Below are positions 24,681-33,937 of a stretch of 51,392 nucleotides of DNA, one piece after another. Within the stretch, counting starts at the first letter, position 1, and each line of letters begins with the position of its first letter. A program made the translations under genes and the position numbers. The notes under the pieces are model-generated. The model had not been told where the DNA came from. It saw only the letters and a program-made list of their open reading frames with translations, and ran no database searches. The DNA comes from Coriobacteriia bacterium (GTDB lineage: Bacteria; Actinomycetota; Coriobacteriia; Coriobacteriales; Eggerthellaceae), in contig JAUNNF010000011.1 in NCBI GenBank assembly GCA_030537355.1, forward strand, positions 1 through 51,392, read 5' to 3'.

Positions 24681-26908
24681 TAGATCTGTCCACCTTAAAC
24701 CCTCAACAAAAGAAAGCAGTAGAGACCACTTCAGGTCCGCTATTAGTTTTAGCTGGAGCAGGCTCTGGCAAGACTCGCGTACTTACTTATCGTATAGCTT
24801 ATACGCTTGAATGTGGTATATGTAAGCCTTGGAACATCCTTGCTATTACCTTTACAAATAAGGCTGCAGCTGAGATGCGAGAACGTATTTATGGCATGAT
24901 AGGTGACATTGCTCGTGGTATGTGGTTTTTAACATTTCATAGCATGTGCGTGCGTATACTTAGAGATAATGCCGAATTAATTGGCTTTAAGAAGAATTTT
25001 ACTATTTATGACGATAAAGACTCAAAACGTCTTGTCAAGCTTATATGTAATGATTTATGTATAAACACAAAGATTTATTCAGAAGCCTCAATAAGAGCAA
25101 AAATATCTGCATGCAAAAACGAGTTAGTGGAGCCCGAGGAAGAAGTTGTTGTTGATGTGTATAAGGAATATCAAAAACGTTTAAAAGCTGCTAATGCTTT
25201 TGATTTTGATGATTTGTTGTTGTATACATATCTATTATTTAAAAATCATAAGGATATACTTGAGGTTTATCAAACAAGATTTACTCATATCTCAATTGAC
25301 GAGTATCAAGACACTAATAAGGCGCAGTATGAGATAGTAAAGATGTTAGCTGATAAAAGTAAAAATATCATGGTTGTAGGAGACGATGATCAATCAATTT
25401 ATTCATGGCGTGGAGCTGACATCAGAAACATTTTGGGCTTTGAGCATGATTATCCAAGCGCTGTTATTATTAAGCTCGAGCAAAACTATAGATCTACCAG
25501 TAATATTCTAAATGCAGCAAATTCAGTTATTTCAAACAATAAAAACAGAAAAGAAAAAAATCTATTTACAAAAGGTGATAACGGTAAAAAAATTGGAATC
25601 TATGTTGCATCAAATGAACGTGATGAAGGTAGATGGATTGCTACAGAAATTGAGAGAAGAAAGATGCGTGGAGCAAAGCTATCAGACATTGCAGTTTTTT
25701 ATAGAACTAATGCTCAAAGTAGAGTATTAGAAGATATGCTAATAAGAGCAGGAATTCCATATAAGATTGTAGGTGGTTTAAAATTCTTTGAACGTGCTGA
25801 AATTAAAGATTTGATGGCTTATCTTACTTTGATTATTAATCCTGACGATGATGTCTCAGCAAAGCGCGTAATTAATGTTCCTCGTAGGGGTATTGGTAAA
25901 ACTACAATTACTCATATTGAAGATATTTCAAAGTTAGAGAATTGTTCCTTTTTAAAAGCTTGTAAAATTGCAGTTAGTGAAGATAATATACGTGAAACTA
26001 CAAAAAAATCTTTGATAGAGTTTCTACAATTATTTGAAGATGGTCTTCTTACAGATGGCAGTTTGAGATACAAAATTGAAGAGTTTATAAAAGCAGCAGG
26101 CCTTATTAATAGCTTGAAAGACGAGCATACTACAGAAGCTGATACTCGCATTGAAAATATAGATGAGTTCTTTGGTGTGTGTGATGAATTTTGTCAAACG
26201 CATAAAGTTGATGAGTTATTGTATGCTGCTCCTAACGGCGAAGATGAACCAGTAAGACAGCTTAGAGGAGATAATTTAGAGGATTTTCTTGAGTGGGTAC
26301 GGCTTCGTACAGATCTTGATAATTTAGTAGAGGCTCAGGATTATGTGACATTGATGACAGTGCATTCAGCTAAAGGTCTCGAATACGATTATGTATTTGT
26401 GTCTGGGTTGGAGGAGAATGTATTCCCACACGCAAGTGCATATGGTGATTTTGATGAGACCGAAGAAGAACGTAGACTTGCCTATGTTGCTATTACAAGA
26501 GCAAAAAAGGAATTATTGTTAACTTGTGCTCAATTACGTCAATTAAGAGGCGTTACAAACGCTAATCCTGTGTCGAGGTTTATAGGCGAGATACCTTCTG
26601 AATTTAAAGAGTCTTTAGGTGTTGGAAGCTTAGGTTATAGTGGTTTTGCTCATGAAAAGAGGGGAGACAGACGAGGGCTTGCCGGTTTTGAATCTAAGCA
26701 TGTTGACTTTTTTGATAATAATAAGGTAGATATAATAAGCACAACGACAGATTTTAATGTAGGAGATACTGTTAATCATAAGATCTTTGGACTTGGTAAA
26801 ATCATAAAAATAGATGGAGATAAATTACATGTAACATTTACTGAGTCTAATCAAACAAAAGTTTTGCTGAAGAATTATGCACCGATTACGCGTGTTCCCA
26901 AACCCTGA
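24677..26908 (+). CDS. pcrA: UvrD/PcrA-type DNA helicase
   Basis: A 743-residue superfamily 1A 3'-5' helicase for repair and removal of replication blocks. Motifs are AGAGSGKTRVLTYRIAY (I), FTNKAAAEMRER (Ia), IDEYQDTNKAQYEI (II), GDDDQSIYSWRGAD (III), TVHSAKGLEYDYVF (V) and RRLAYVAITRAKKEL (VI). The C-terminal VGDTVNHKIFGLGKII segment is the Tudor-like domain of PcrA, which contacts RNA polymerase. The start is TTG, overlapping the aroF TGA. It ends in TGA and overlaps the convergent Tat-protein gene by 23 bases. Confidence 0.93.
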   Translation: MIDLSTLNPQQKKAVETTSGPLLVLAGAGSGKTRVLTYRIAYTLECGICKPWNILAITFTNKAAAEMRERIYGMIGDIARGMWFLTFHSMCVRILRDNAELIGFKKNFTIYDDKDSKRLVKLICNDLCINTKIYSEASIRAKISACKNELVEPEEEVVVDVYKEYQKRLKAANAFDFDDLLLYTYLLFKNHKDILEVYQTRFTHISIDEYQDTNKAQYEIVKMLADKSKNIMVVGDDDQSIYSWRGADIRNILGFEHDYPSAVIIKLEQNYRSTSNILNAANSVISNNKNRKEKNLFTKGDNGKKIGIYVASNERDEGRWIATEIERRKMRGAKLSDIAVFYRTNAQSRVLEDMLIRAGIPYKIVGGLKFFERAEIKDLMAYLTLIINPDDDVSAKRVINVPRRGIGKTTITHIEDISKLENCSFLKACKIAVSEDNIRETTKKSLIEFLQLFEDGLLTDGSLRYKIEEFIKAAGLINSLKDEHTTEADTRIENIDEFFGVCDEFCQTHKVDELLYAAPNGEDEPVRQLRGDNLEDFLEWVRLRTDLDNLVEAQDYVTLMTVHSAKGLEYDYVFVSGLEENVFPHASAYGDFDETEEERRLAYVAITRAKKELLLTCAQLRQLRGVTNANPVSRFIGEIPSEFKESLGVGSLGYSGFAHEKRGDRRGLAGFESKHVDFFDNNKVDIISTTTDFNVGDTVNHKIFGLGKIIKIDGDKLHVTFTESNQTKVLLKNYAPITRVPKP

Positions 26909-28178
26909 GTAGGCAGTATTTTTGTTCTTCGCCTGTTACTGGCTGATCATAGATACTTGCATAAGTTACAATTTTGTTACAATTTCCAGTACTTGCAAGG
27001 TAATCTCCGTAGTCATCAGAAGCGTTAGGTCTTTCTAATATGCAATATTTTAAGTTTTCTAAGTCGGCTACACATACACTCATTGTTGATCTTATTACAA
27101 AATAGTTATCAGACCAGCATGGTGGAGCAGAAGGAGTTCTCGCAAAATTAAGCCATTTTACCTTATTGTAGTCTCCTTCAGTAACTGGTGCGTACGTACC
27201 TAGATTAGATATTCCGCTTCCTGTATTGTAAATTGCGTCTAGCGAAAAATTAAAACCAGTATTTCCATATCCTGCATGGAGAGGTTTGATACTTTGAGGC
27301 AGAGTTGCGCTGTCTTTTTTGCTGCCGTCATTTGTAATGTATGTCATAGAATAGTAGATTTGTTTAGAGTCTGCGCGTGGACTTACAACAATACCATCAT
27401 TGCATGCATATATAGGAGTTGACATTCGTCCATTTGAAGTTATTATTGCATCGATGTCATTGTTGCCAGTAATATCTTCCGTAAGCCTTATGGCTTTTAT
27501 ATTGTTTAGATCCATTTTTTTAACGAACGAATTAATGTTTCCTGATTTGTTTAGGACTTGCCAGTACACACAATTATCGCAAATTGCTATTGTTGGTGTC
27601 TCCCAGGCGCTCCCACCTTTATCAATAAGTTTTGGTTCTACATCAAAATTATCGTTTAATTTTGAACAATAAATACGCCATTCGCCTTGAAGGATATTTA
27701 CTTCAGTCCATATAATGCCTCTGTCGTTAGCACGAGCATCCATAATATCAAAACCATCTTTTTGACTTTTAGCTTCTTTAATTACTACGACACGGTCAAG
27801 TTTCTTGTTGTTTATTAATTCAACATTGGCAAGAGGTTTAGGTTTTTTTGTTGGAACAAGGCATGTAATAACATCAGAGTTGTTTGCCCATGCTAATGTA
27901 CCGTATGGGAGTTTAACATCGCCTGATGTTTTCATAAAGTTTTCTGCTTGTTCTTCTTTTAATTCTTCTGTTTTTACTAAAGAATTGACAGGAAAATCGA
28001 TAGTTGTTTGAGATCCAGGACCACCAACCACTTTTTCGCCTACAAATTTTAATCCAGCTCCTGCAGCAGCGGCAGCTCCAACACCAATTGCCCCATAAAT
28101 TAAATGTCTACGTGTGATTAAAATTTTGCCATTATCGTAGACAGTTTTATCTAAGTTGTTTTTTCTTTTTGTGACCAT
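26886..28178 (-). CDS. Tat-signal extracytoplasmic protein of unknown function
   Basis: A 430-residue protein whose N-terminus carries a twin-arginine signal (ITRRHLIYG followed by a hydrophobic GAIGVGAAAAAGAG stretch), indicating folded export through Tat. The rest is rich in beta-type segments with recurring W/Y-containing strands, compatible with a beta-propeller, but I do not recognise the family. It looks like the secreted Tat-signal proteins common in coriobacteria (inference). No Shine-Dalgarno at useful spacing is present; a reverse TAGAAT seven bases before the ATG suggests a leaderless mRNA. Its 3' end overlaps pcrA convergently. Confidence 0.65.
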   Translation of the reverse strand: MVTKRKNNLDKTVYDNGKILITRRHLIYGAIGVGAAAAAGAGLKFVGEKVVGGPGSQTTIDFPVNSLVKTEELKEEQAENFMKTSGDVKLPYGTLAWANNSDVITCLVPTKKPKPLANVELINNKKLDRVVVIKEAKSQKDGFDIMDARANDRGIIWTEVNILQGEWRIYCSKLNDNFDVEPKLIDKGGSAWETPTIAICDNCVYWQVLNKSGNINSFVKKMDLNNIKAIRLTEDITGNNDIDAIITSNGRMSTPIYACNDGIVVSPRADSKQIYYSMTYITNDGSKKDSATLPQSIKPLHAGYGNTGFNFSLDAIYNTGSGISNLGTYAPVTEGDYNKVKWLNFARTPSAPPCWSDNYFVIRSTMSVCVADLENLKYCILERPNASDDYGDYLASTGNCNKIVTYASIYDQPVTGEEQKYCLLRVWEHA

Positions 28179-28185
28179 GTCCTAG

Positions 28186-28191
28186 ATTCTA
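28186..28191 (-). promoter_or_regulatory. putative leaderless -10 element (TAGAAT) of the Tat-signal gene
   Basis: On the minus strand TAGAAT is followed by exactly seven bases and then the ATG at 28178, the same geometry as for the 9776 gene. An AGGA lies only one base from the ATG, too close to work as a ribosome-binding site. Confidence 0.45.
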
Positions 28192-28247
28192 TCATTTTAT
28201 TGACAATTTTTGTTTATAATAAGAATTAAAGATTTTAAGGAGATGCA

Positions 28248-28868
28248 ATGAGTCAGCGTAATCCAATGAACGAAAGATATACTACCGATAAAAAACGTAG
28301 TGGCAATACAAGAAGAAGTGCAGCTTCAGCTAAGCCTAAATCTGCTGCAGCATCAACTGTAACTACAGGTGTTAAAAAGAAGGGGAAGGCAGCACCCAAA
28401 TCAAATAAACGTGAGCAGAGAAGACGTGAGCGAGATAAAGCTTATGCTGCTGAACGTAAATATGGAGATCCGCCTACTAAACAATTTAAACGTATCAGAA
28501 AAATTTGGATTGGATTTCTTGTTGGAGCGATAGTTTGTGTTGCCATTTCGTTTGCAGCATCTAAGATAGACTTTTTTCCTGAAGGCTCTGCAATGGTCTT
28601 TCTTATTGGAGCATATGCATGTATTATCATAACGTTATATCTTGATTTTGGAAAAATCAGAAAGATGAGAAGAGAATATGCTCAACGTATGGACGCTTCT
28701 CAATCTAAAGAATCAAGAGCAGAAGAAAAAAAGCGTAAGGCTGCTGCTCGTGCTGCAAGAAAAGAAGAAGAAGCTAAGAGAGAAGCAGAAGAAAAAGAAA
28801 AAGCTAAAATGAAATCTGCTCCTTTAAAAGACAAATTAAAATTATTTTTTACGACGAGGAAAAGATGA
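28248..28868 (+). CDS. basic membrane protein of unknown function
   Basis: A 206-residue protein with a long Lys/Arg-rich N-terminal region (residues 1-80), two adjacent transmembrane helices at about 85-105 and 115-135, and a charged, probably coiled-coil, Lys/Glu/Ala-rich C-terminus. I do not recognise a family. The basic tails suggest cytoplasmic ends that could contact nucleic acid or the membrane surface. The start is supported by AAGGAG five bases upstream. The stop overlaps the xth ATG as ATGA. Confidence 0.65.
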   Translation: MSQRNPMNERYTTDKKRSGNTRRSAASAKPKSAAASTVTTGVKKKGKAAPKSNKREQRRRERDKAYAAERKYGDPPTKQFKRIRKIWIGFLVGAIVCVAISFAASKIDFFPEGSAMVFLIGAYACIIITLYLDFGKIRKMRREYAQRMDASQSKESRAEEKKRKAAARAARKEEEAKREAEEKEKAKMKSAPLKDKLKLFFTTRKR

Positions 28869-29623
28869 AGTTAGTTTCATGGAACGTAAACGGAATTAGG
28901 GCCGCCCTAAAAAAAGATTTTCTTGATTCGTTTAAAAAGTTTGACGCGGATATTTTTGCAATACAGGAAACAAAATGTCAGGATGGACAAGTCGAAATTT
29001 ATACACCAGGATACTTTCAGTATTTCAACTCAGCAGAAAGAAAAGGATATTCAGGATGTGCCGTATTTACTAAAGTTAAGCCTAAAAGCGTTATCAATAG
29101 TATATTCGACAAGCCAGAAGAGACTGACAGAGAAGGTAGAATTCTAGCATTAGAATTCGACAAGTTTTGGTTTGTTTGCGTCTATACTCCAAATGCTCAA
29201 AATGAACTTAAACGTATTAAACCTAGACTTAAGTGGGGTTCTCAATTTACTAAATTTGTATCATCACTCGATAAGCCTGTAATTATGTGTGGAGATTTTA
29301 ACGTTGCGCATAACGAAATAGATCTAAAGAATCCAACACAGAACAGAGGAAATGCAGGATTTTCTGACGAGGAGCGCGAAGATTTTACAAAACTTTTAGA
29401 GGCAGGTTTTACAGATTCGTTCAGATATTTATATCCTGACAAGCATGATGCATATTCGTGGTGGAGCTATAGGGCCAATTCTAGACCTAGAAACGTAGGT
29501 TGGAGAATAGATTATTTTCTTGTGAGCAATTCCATAAAAGATAAAATAGGTGATTCAATAATTAATTCTGATGTTTATGGATCAGATCACTGCCCAATTA
29601 GTCTTTTGATTGACCTTGTTTAG
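28865..29623 (+). CDS. xth: Exodeoxyribonuclease III (AP endonuclease)
   Basis: A 252-residue exonuclease/endonuclease/phosphatase-family nuclease that cuts at abasic sites in base excision repair. Motifs are LVSWNVNGIRA, IFAIQETKCQ (catalytic Glu), CGDFNVAHNEIDL, and the C-terminal GSDHCPISL (Asp-His pair). The WRIDYFLVSN segment fits the XthA subgroup. It works downstream of glycosylases such as the one at 82-549. It overlaps the preceding gene by four bases and the convergent membrane-protein gene by 26 bases. It ends in TAG. Confidence 0.93.
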   Translation: MKLVSWNVNGIRAALKKDFLDSFKKFDADIFAIQETKCQDGQVEIYTPGYFQYFNSAERKGYSGCAVFTKVKPKSVINSIFDKPEETDREGRILALEFDKFWFVCVYTPNAQNELKRIKPRLKWGSQFTKFVSSLDKPVIMCGDFNVAHNEIDLKNPTQNRGNAGFSDEEREDFTKLLEAGFTDSFRYLYPDKHDAYSWWSYRANSRPRNVGWRIDYFLVSNSIKDKIGDSIINSDVYGSDHCPISLLIDLV

Positions 29624-30089
29624 TTTTTTGTGAGACATGAGCAAAAATGCCGCATATAACAAAAAGTATCAAGTTAATAAAGTTTAAGCTAAGTAGTGAA
29701 ACTACAGCTCCTGCAACATCAAAACAAAATACAATCCTAAGTTTTTGAACATTCTTATAAAATTTAATTCCTAAAATTCCTGCTATTAGAGTGTAAGCAG
29801 CACATAATAATGAAAATATAGAAATACATAATGTTGCTGTCAGACCAAGACTTAACATGTCTTCTAGCGATACAGAGCTAGATCCTATAACCATGTCTTT
29901 GCCCTGAATGAAAGTTTCGTATCCCAAATTTAGTCCATTAGCAAGACCAACGACTAAATCTGTGTTTTGCATTGAATTGTAACCAACACATGTATATATA
30001 ATGGATAATATAGCCAATATTAAACTAATAGCTGAGACGCATACAATAGCTATGCTTAAGCCAAAGACGGTATTTTTATAATTTTTCAT
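29598..30089 (-). CDS. small multi-pass membrane protein of unknown function
   Basis: A 163-residue protein with about four hydrophobic helices (near residues 8-30, 75-98, 103-110 and 125-145) and a polar loop after the first. I do not recognise the family. The ATG at 30089 is chosen because it gives a short basic start (MKNYKN) before the first helix; ATG at 30098 adds three residues. No Shine-Dalgarno precedes either. It is divergent from hpt and overlaps xth at the 3' end by 26 bases. Confidence 0.55.
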   Translation of the reverse strand: MKNYKNTVFGLSIAIVCVSAISLILAILSIIYTCVGYNSMQNTDLVVGLANGLNLGYETFIQGKDMVIGSSSVSLEDMLSLGLTATLCISIFSLLCAAYTLIAGILGIKFYKNVQKLRIVFCFDVAGAVVSLLSLNFINLILFVICGIFAHVSQKTKQGQSKD

Positions 30090-30153
30090 GCAAGGCATAT
30101 TATCATAAATATTAGTAAAATTTTTGTTTTTAGATGATAAAATACATTTCGCT

Positions 30154-30711
30154 ATGAGCGATGTAAATATGAACACAAAAATGAGCAAGGATTTTCCTAA
30201 GGTAATTTTTACCGAGGAGGAAATTGCTAATAGAGTTGCTGAGATTGGTGTGCAGATAACTAATGATTTTTGCGACAAGCAAGAAGACGGCATTGTTGTT
30301 ATGTGCATCTTAAAAGGTGCTGCAACTTTTATGTGTGATTTATGCAAACATATTGATTTAAAAATCAAAACAGAATTTATGTGTGTTTCATCTTATGCAG
30401 ATTCGACTCAATCATCAGGAAGACCTCAAATCGTTAAAGATTTAGATGCAGATATTTCTGGAAAACATATCATTATCGCTGAAGATATCGTAGATAGTGG
30501 AATAACTCTTGATTTTTTAATTAAGCATTTGTCAGCAAGGGGCGCTAAAACTATTACAATTGCAGCGTTTCTGCATAAGCATATTGCTGTTCGTGATGTT
30601 CCAGTTGAATACATATGTTTTGATTGTCCTGATGAGTTTATCGTTGGATATGGACTAGATTATGCACAATATTATAGAAATTTACCTTATGTAAGCGGAC
30701 TCGGAGAATAA
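30154..30711 (+). CDS. hpt: Hypoxanthine phosphoribosyltransferase
   Basis: A 185-residue purine salvage enzyme making IMP/GMP from hypoxanthine/guanine and PRPP. The PRPP-binding motif IIIAEDIVDSGITLDFL is intact, as are ILKGAATFMCDL and the C-terminal DEFIVGYGLDYAQYYRNLPY segment. The exact start is uncertain: ATGs at 30154, 30169 and 30184 all precede the first conserved residues, and none has a good ribosome-binding site; TAAAAT at 30138-30143 is a possible -10. The stop overlaps the ftsH ATG. The hpt-ftsH pairing is conserved in many Gram-positive bacteria; here tilS is missing from it. Confidence 0.92.
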   Translation: MSDVNMNTKMSKDFPKVIFTEEEIANRVAEIGVQITNDFCDKQEDGIVVMCILKGAATFMCDLCKHIDLKIKTEFMCVSSYADSTQSSGRPQIVKDLDADISGKHIIIAEDIVDSGITLDFLIKHLSARGAKTITIAAFLHKHIAVRDVPVEYICFDCPDEFIVGYGLDYAQYYRNLPYVSGLGE

Positions 30712-32726
30712 TGAAAAATAAAGATAAAGAAAAACAATTTAAAAAAGATACAGAGCTGAGCAATAAAGGTCCAGAAGATCCAAAAAAGCCAAATAAAAAA
30801 TCTGTAATTATTGCTGTTGCCATTATAATTGCTGTCCTTCTTTTTCTAGGATCGCAGGTATTTGGTACAGCATCTTCACTTGCTACTGATGAAATTTCAA
30901 CATCTGATTTTATACAGGCAGTAGAACAAGATAGAGTAAAAAATATAATTTTTGATTCAGGTTCTTATCAAGTTAGTGGACGCTATACTCCAAAGGATAC
31001 TATGGGTTCTACGAGCTCAGGTGCGTTTAATGACGCAATTAAAGCTTTAAATGAAGCAACTGGATTTAATATTCAAACACAAGATATATCTAGCGAGAAT
31101 AAGGGTATTGAGAGAAACTATAAAGCAACATTTATTGGTCAAGATTCACTTTTAGAACTTGTTCAGAAGCATCCAAATGTGCAATATGAAATAGTACTAC
31201 CTAGTGCTTTTAAGGATTTAATAGTCTCTATATTGCCTATTATTTTAATAGCTGGACTTCTTTTCTTCTTCTTTAGCCAGATGACAAAGATGAATAATCA
31301 ACAATTAGGTTTTGGTAAAACTAAAGCCAAGAAAGAAAATCAAGAACGACCTAACGTGAAATTTTCCGATGTTGCAGGTGTTGATGAAGCAGTTGAGGAA
31401 ATGGCTGAGGTTAAGGATTTCTTAACTAGTCCTGAAAAATATCAGAAGATTGGGGCTAAGATACCGCGTGGTTGTTTGCTTGTAGGTCCTCCAGGAACAG
31501 GTAAAACATTACTTGCACGTGCTGTTGCTGGTGAGGCTGGCGTTCCGTTTTTCAATATATCAGGTTCTGATTTTGTTGAAATGTTTGTAGGTGTTGGTGC
31601 TAGCCGTGTTCGAGATTTGTTTAAACAAGCAAAAGAAGCTTCACCTTCAATTATTTTTATTGACGAGATTGATGCTGTAGGTAGACACAGAGGCGCAGGT
31701 CTCGGCGGTGGACATGATGAGCGTGAGCAAACATTGAATCAGATGCTTGTTGAGATGGATGGTTTTGATCAGAATGATTCTGTTGTTTTAATTGCTGCCA
31801 CCAACAGAGTTGATATTTTGGATCCAGCTCTTCTCAGGCCTGGAAGATTTGATAGACAAATTGTTGTAGATGTTCCAGATGTTAAGGGTAGAGAACAAAT
31901 ATTAAAAGTTCATTCAAAGAACAAACCATTGGCAAAAGATGTTGACCTGAAGAGAGTAGCTCAATTAACGCCAGGATTTACTGGTGCGGATTTGTCTAAT
32001 TTAATGAACGAGTCGGCATTGCTTACTGCTAGAAAGAACAAAAAAACTATTTCTCAGCAAGAAGTAACAGAGTCTATGGAACGTGTTATTGCAGGTCCTG
32101 AGCGCAAAAGCAGAATTATTGATGATGAGACAAAAAAGACAATCGCCTATCATGAGAGCGGTCATGCTCTTATTGGCCATTTGCTGCCTAAAGCAGATCC
32201 TGTTCATAAGATTTCAATCATATCACGTGGACGTGCACTAGGTTATACGCTTTCTATTCCTAAAGAGGATAAGGTATTGCAGTCTTATCAAGAAATGCTT
32301 TCAGAGCTTGCTGTATTTATGGGAGGACGTGTTGCTGAAGAATTGTTCTGTGACGACATTACAACAGGTGCTTCTAATGATTTAGAGCGTGCCACAAAAA
32401 TTGCACGTGCGATTGTCACACAATATGGTATGAGTAAGACATTGGGTACTCAAGTATTTGGTGAGCCTAATCATGAAGTTTTCTTAGGTAAGGACTATGG
32501 TAATACTAAAGACTATTCGGAATCTACAGCTAAACGTATAGATGCTGAAGTTGCAAAAATCATGAAAAAAGCGCACGACGCCGCTGAAGAGCTTTTAAAG
32601 AAAAATAAAGCCCAGATGGATCTTATGGCTAAAGTATTACAAGAGCGTGAAACTGTTGAGGGCGCGGCATGTGATGCTCTTCTTGACAATAAATGGGAAG
32701 AATACCTTAAATCAGAAAAAAAATAA
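30711..32726 (+). CDS. ftsH: ATP-dependent zinc metalloprotease FtsH
   Basis: A 671-residue membrane-bound AAA+ protease for quality control of membrane and short-lived proteins. It has two N-terminal transmembrane helices (about residues 29-46 and 165-185) around an external domain, then Walker [13 protein letters not shown], Walker [18 protein letters not shown], second region of homology and the zinc motif HESGH with a downstream ligand in the [11 protein letters not shown] block. The length is typical. The first base overlaps the hpt stop, and the last base overlaps the next start (TAATG). Confidence 0.96.
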   Translation: MKNKDKEKQFKKDTELSNKGPEDPKKPNKKSVIIAVAIIIAVLLFLGSQVFGTASSLATDEISTSDFIQAVEQDRVKNIIFDSGSYQVSGRYTPKDTMGSTSSGAFNDAIKALNEATGFNIQTQDISSENKGIERNYKATFIGQDSLLELVQKHPNVQYEIVLPSAFKDLIVSILPIILIAGLLFFFFSQMTKMNNQQLGFGKTKAKKENQERPNVKFSDVAGVDEAVEEMAEVKDFLTSPEKYQKIGAKIPRGCLLVGPPGTGKTLLARAVAGEAGVPFFNISGSDFVEMFVGVGASRVRDLFKQAKEASPSIIFIDEIDAVGRHRGAGLGGGHDEREQTLNQMLVEMDGFDQNDSVVLIAATNRVDILDPALLRPGRFDRQIVVDVPDVKGREQILKVHSKNKPLAKDVDLKRVAQLTPGFTGADLSNLMNESALLTARKNKKTISQQEVTESMERVIAGPERKSRIIDDETKKTIAYHESGHALIGHLLPKADPVHKISIISRGRALGYTLSIPKEDKVLQSYQEMLSELAVFMGGRVAEELFCDDITTGASNDLERATKIARAIVTQYGMSKTLGTQVFGEPNHEVFLGKDYGNTKDYSESTAKRIDAEVAKIMKKAHDAAEELLKKNKAQMDLMAKVLQERETVEGAACDALLDNKWEEYLKSEKK

Positions 32727-33004
32727 TGGCTACTTTTACAGCACATTATTTATCTCCTAATGCCAATACAGCACGCGCAAATGGTCTGTTTGATTTTGAT
32801 AGTGACAATAGGCTTGGTTCAAAAGCACTCGAAAAAGACGCAAGATTAGCCATGCTTGAGCGTTTTGGTAATGATTCGCTTCCTTGGACAATCGACAAAA
32901 TCGTAAGGAAGAAGAAAAAATCACAGGCAGATGGTCAAGTAATGTTTGATTTTAGAAACGTTGATCCAGCACCTAAAAGAAAAAAGAAAAAAGGCTGGTG
33001 GTAG
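32726..33004 (+). CDS. small basic protein of unknown function between ftsH and smpB
   Basis: A 92-residue protein with conserved-looking aromatic and acidic positions in the middle and a strongly basic C-terminal tail ending KKKKGWW. No signal peptide or membrane helix is visible, and I do not recognise it. The ATG overlaps the ftsH stop by one base and the TAG precedes the smpB ATG by two bases, so it is almost certainly translated as part of hpt-ftsH-smpB. Confidence 0.6.
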   Translation: MATFTAHYLSPNANTARANGLFDFDSDNRLGSKALEKDARLAMLERFGNDSLPWTIDKIVRKKKKSQADGQVMFDFRNVDPAPKRKKKKGWW

Positions 33005-33006
33005 TC

Positions 33007-33465
33007 ATGAGTGATACTATGATTGCTAAAAATAGAAAAGCCTATCATGATTTCGAGATAATTGAAAAATTTGAAGCAGGTATTGAGCTTACTGGTACAG
33101 AAGTCAAATCACTGCGCGAAAATAATTGTCAAATGACAGACGGTTTTGTTTTTATTAGAAGGGGAGAAGCTTGGTTAAATAATCTTCATATTAGTCCATT
33201 TAAAAACGGCAATATTAATAACGTAGATCCTGATAGAAAAAGAAGATTGTTGCTTCACAAAAAGCAAATTAGGTATTTGTCTCAGCAAACTCGAGAAAAA
33301 GGCAGAACTGTCATACCATTAAAAATGTATTTTAAGGAAGGCAAGCTTGTTAAACTTGAAATTGCCATCGCAAAAGGCCGTAAATTACATGACAAGCGCG
33401 AGGCCATTGCAAAAAAAACACAAATGCGAGAAGCTCAAGAATACTTAAAAAGAAAGAATCAGTAG
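33007..33465 (+). CDS. smpB: SsrA-binding protein SmpB
   Basis: A 152-residue partner of tmRNA in rescue of stalled ribosomes. Conserved blocks are NRKAYHDFEIIEKFEAGIELTGTEVKSLR at the N-terminus, the GEAWLNNLHISPF strand and the C-terminal tail LKMYFKEGKLVKLEIAIAKGRKLHDKRE that enters the empty mRNA channel. ATG at 33007 is preferred; GGTGG lies upstream, and an in-frame GTG at 32998 would add three residues. No tmRNA gene is seen in this window. It ends in TAG. Confidence 0.95.
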   Translation: MSDTMIAKNRKAYHDFEIIEKFEAGIELTGTEVKSLRENNCQMTDGFVFIRRGEAWLNNLHISPFKNGNINNVDPDRKRRLLLHKKQIRYLSQQTREKGRTVIPLKMYFKEGKLVKLEIAIAKGRKLHDKREAIAKKTQMREAQEYLKRKNQ

Positions 33466-33477
33466 AGGAGGTCTGTT

Positions 33478-33813
33478 GTGGCTAAACATGCTAAAGATAA
33501 TTCAGAACTTGATGATGAAGTCATTGAGCTTGAATTTGACGAAGATAGTGTTGCTTACTATATAGTTGATGAAAACGATAAAGAAATTGGTGTTTGTGTG
33601 ATTGAAAATGGCGAAGAAGTTGAGTATATGTATGATGAAGAGTCGGAGTTGGCTGACGTACAAGAAAAATTGAATTCTGTTAAGGAAGATTTACAAGCAT
33701 TTAGTGGGGATGCTTTGGTGTCTGTTAAGGAATTGAAACAAACTACTGATGAGCTTCAAAAAGCCTATGATGAAATAATGAATAGCTTTAAGATTTTTGG
33801 TAAAAAAAAGTAA
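33478..33813 (+). CDS. acidic coiled-coil protein of unknown function
   Basis: A 111-residue, very acidic protein: the first half is predicted beta (DDEVIELEFDED, YYIVDENDKEIGVCVIENGEEVEYMYD), and the second half, after about residue 58, is a heptad-like helix probably forming a coiled coil, ending in KIFGKKK. I do not recognise the family. It starts with GTG preceded by AGAGGAGG six bases upstream. It lies 12 bases after smpB and just before the rpsB leader, so it is likely the last gene of the ftsH-smpB unit. Confidence 0.65.
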   Translation: MAKHAKDNSELDDEVIELEFDEDSVAYYIVDENDKEIGVCVIENGEEVEYMYDEESELADVQEKLNSVKEDLQAFSGDALVSVKELKQTTDELQKAYDEIMNSFKIFGKKK

Positions 33814-33815
33814 GT

Positions 33816-33937
33816 TTTTGTTAATATAGCTATTCGCAAATAAACATGCCTGCGAGACCGGCGTTTGCTAGTGACCAATTTTGGTTGCAGACAAAGGGAT
33901 GACCGTGGGCAGAAGACTAACGAACAAAGGAGAAAAA
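33816..33937 (+). promoter_or_regulatory. rpsB leader region
   Basis: About 120 bases without a convincing gene. It contains an AT-rich promoter-like start (TAATAT near 33832), a GC-richer block with small inverted repeats such as GTGACC/GGTTGC around AATTTT (near 33870-33888), and the rpsB Shine-Dalgarno CAAAGGAG five bases before the ATG. Ribosomal protein S2 commonly controls its own leader, so an autoregulatory structure is plausible, but I cannot assign a known motif. Confidence 0.4.

Noticed and set aside
28200-28220. TTGACA followed by TATAAT before the 28248 gene as a consensus promoter
   Set aside because: The spacing is only nine bases, far from the 16-18 needed; TATAAT may still act alone, but the pair is not a normal promoter.
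32726-33004. Assigning the small gene after ftsH to a DUF721/DciA-like family
   Set aside because: The length and basic tail recall it superficially, but the family's conserved motifs are not visible; left as unknown.
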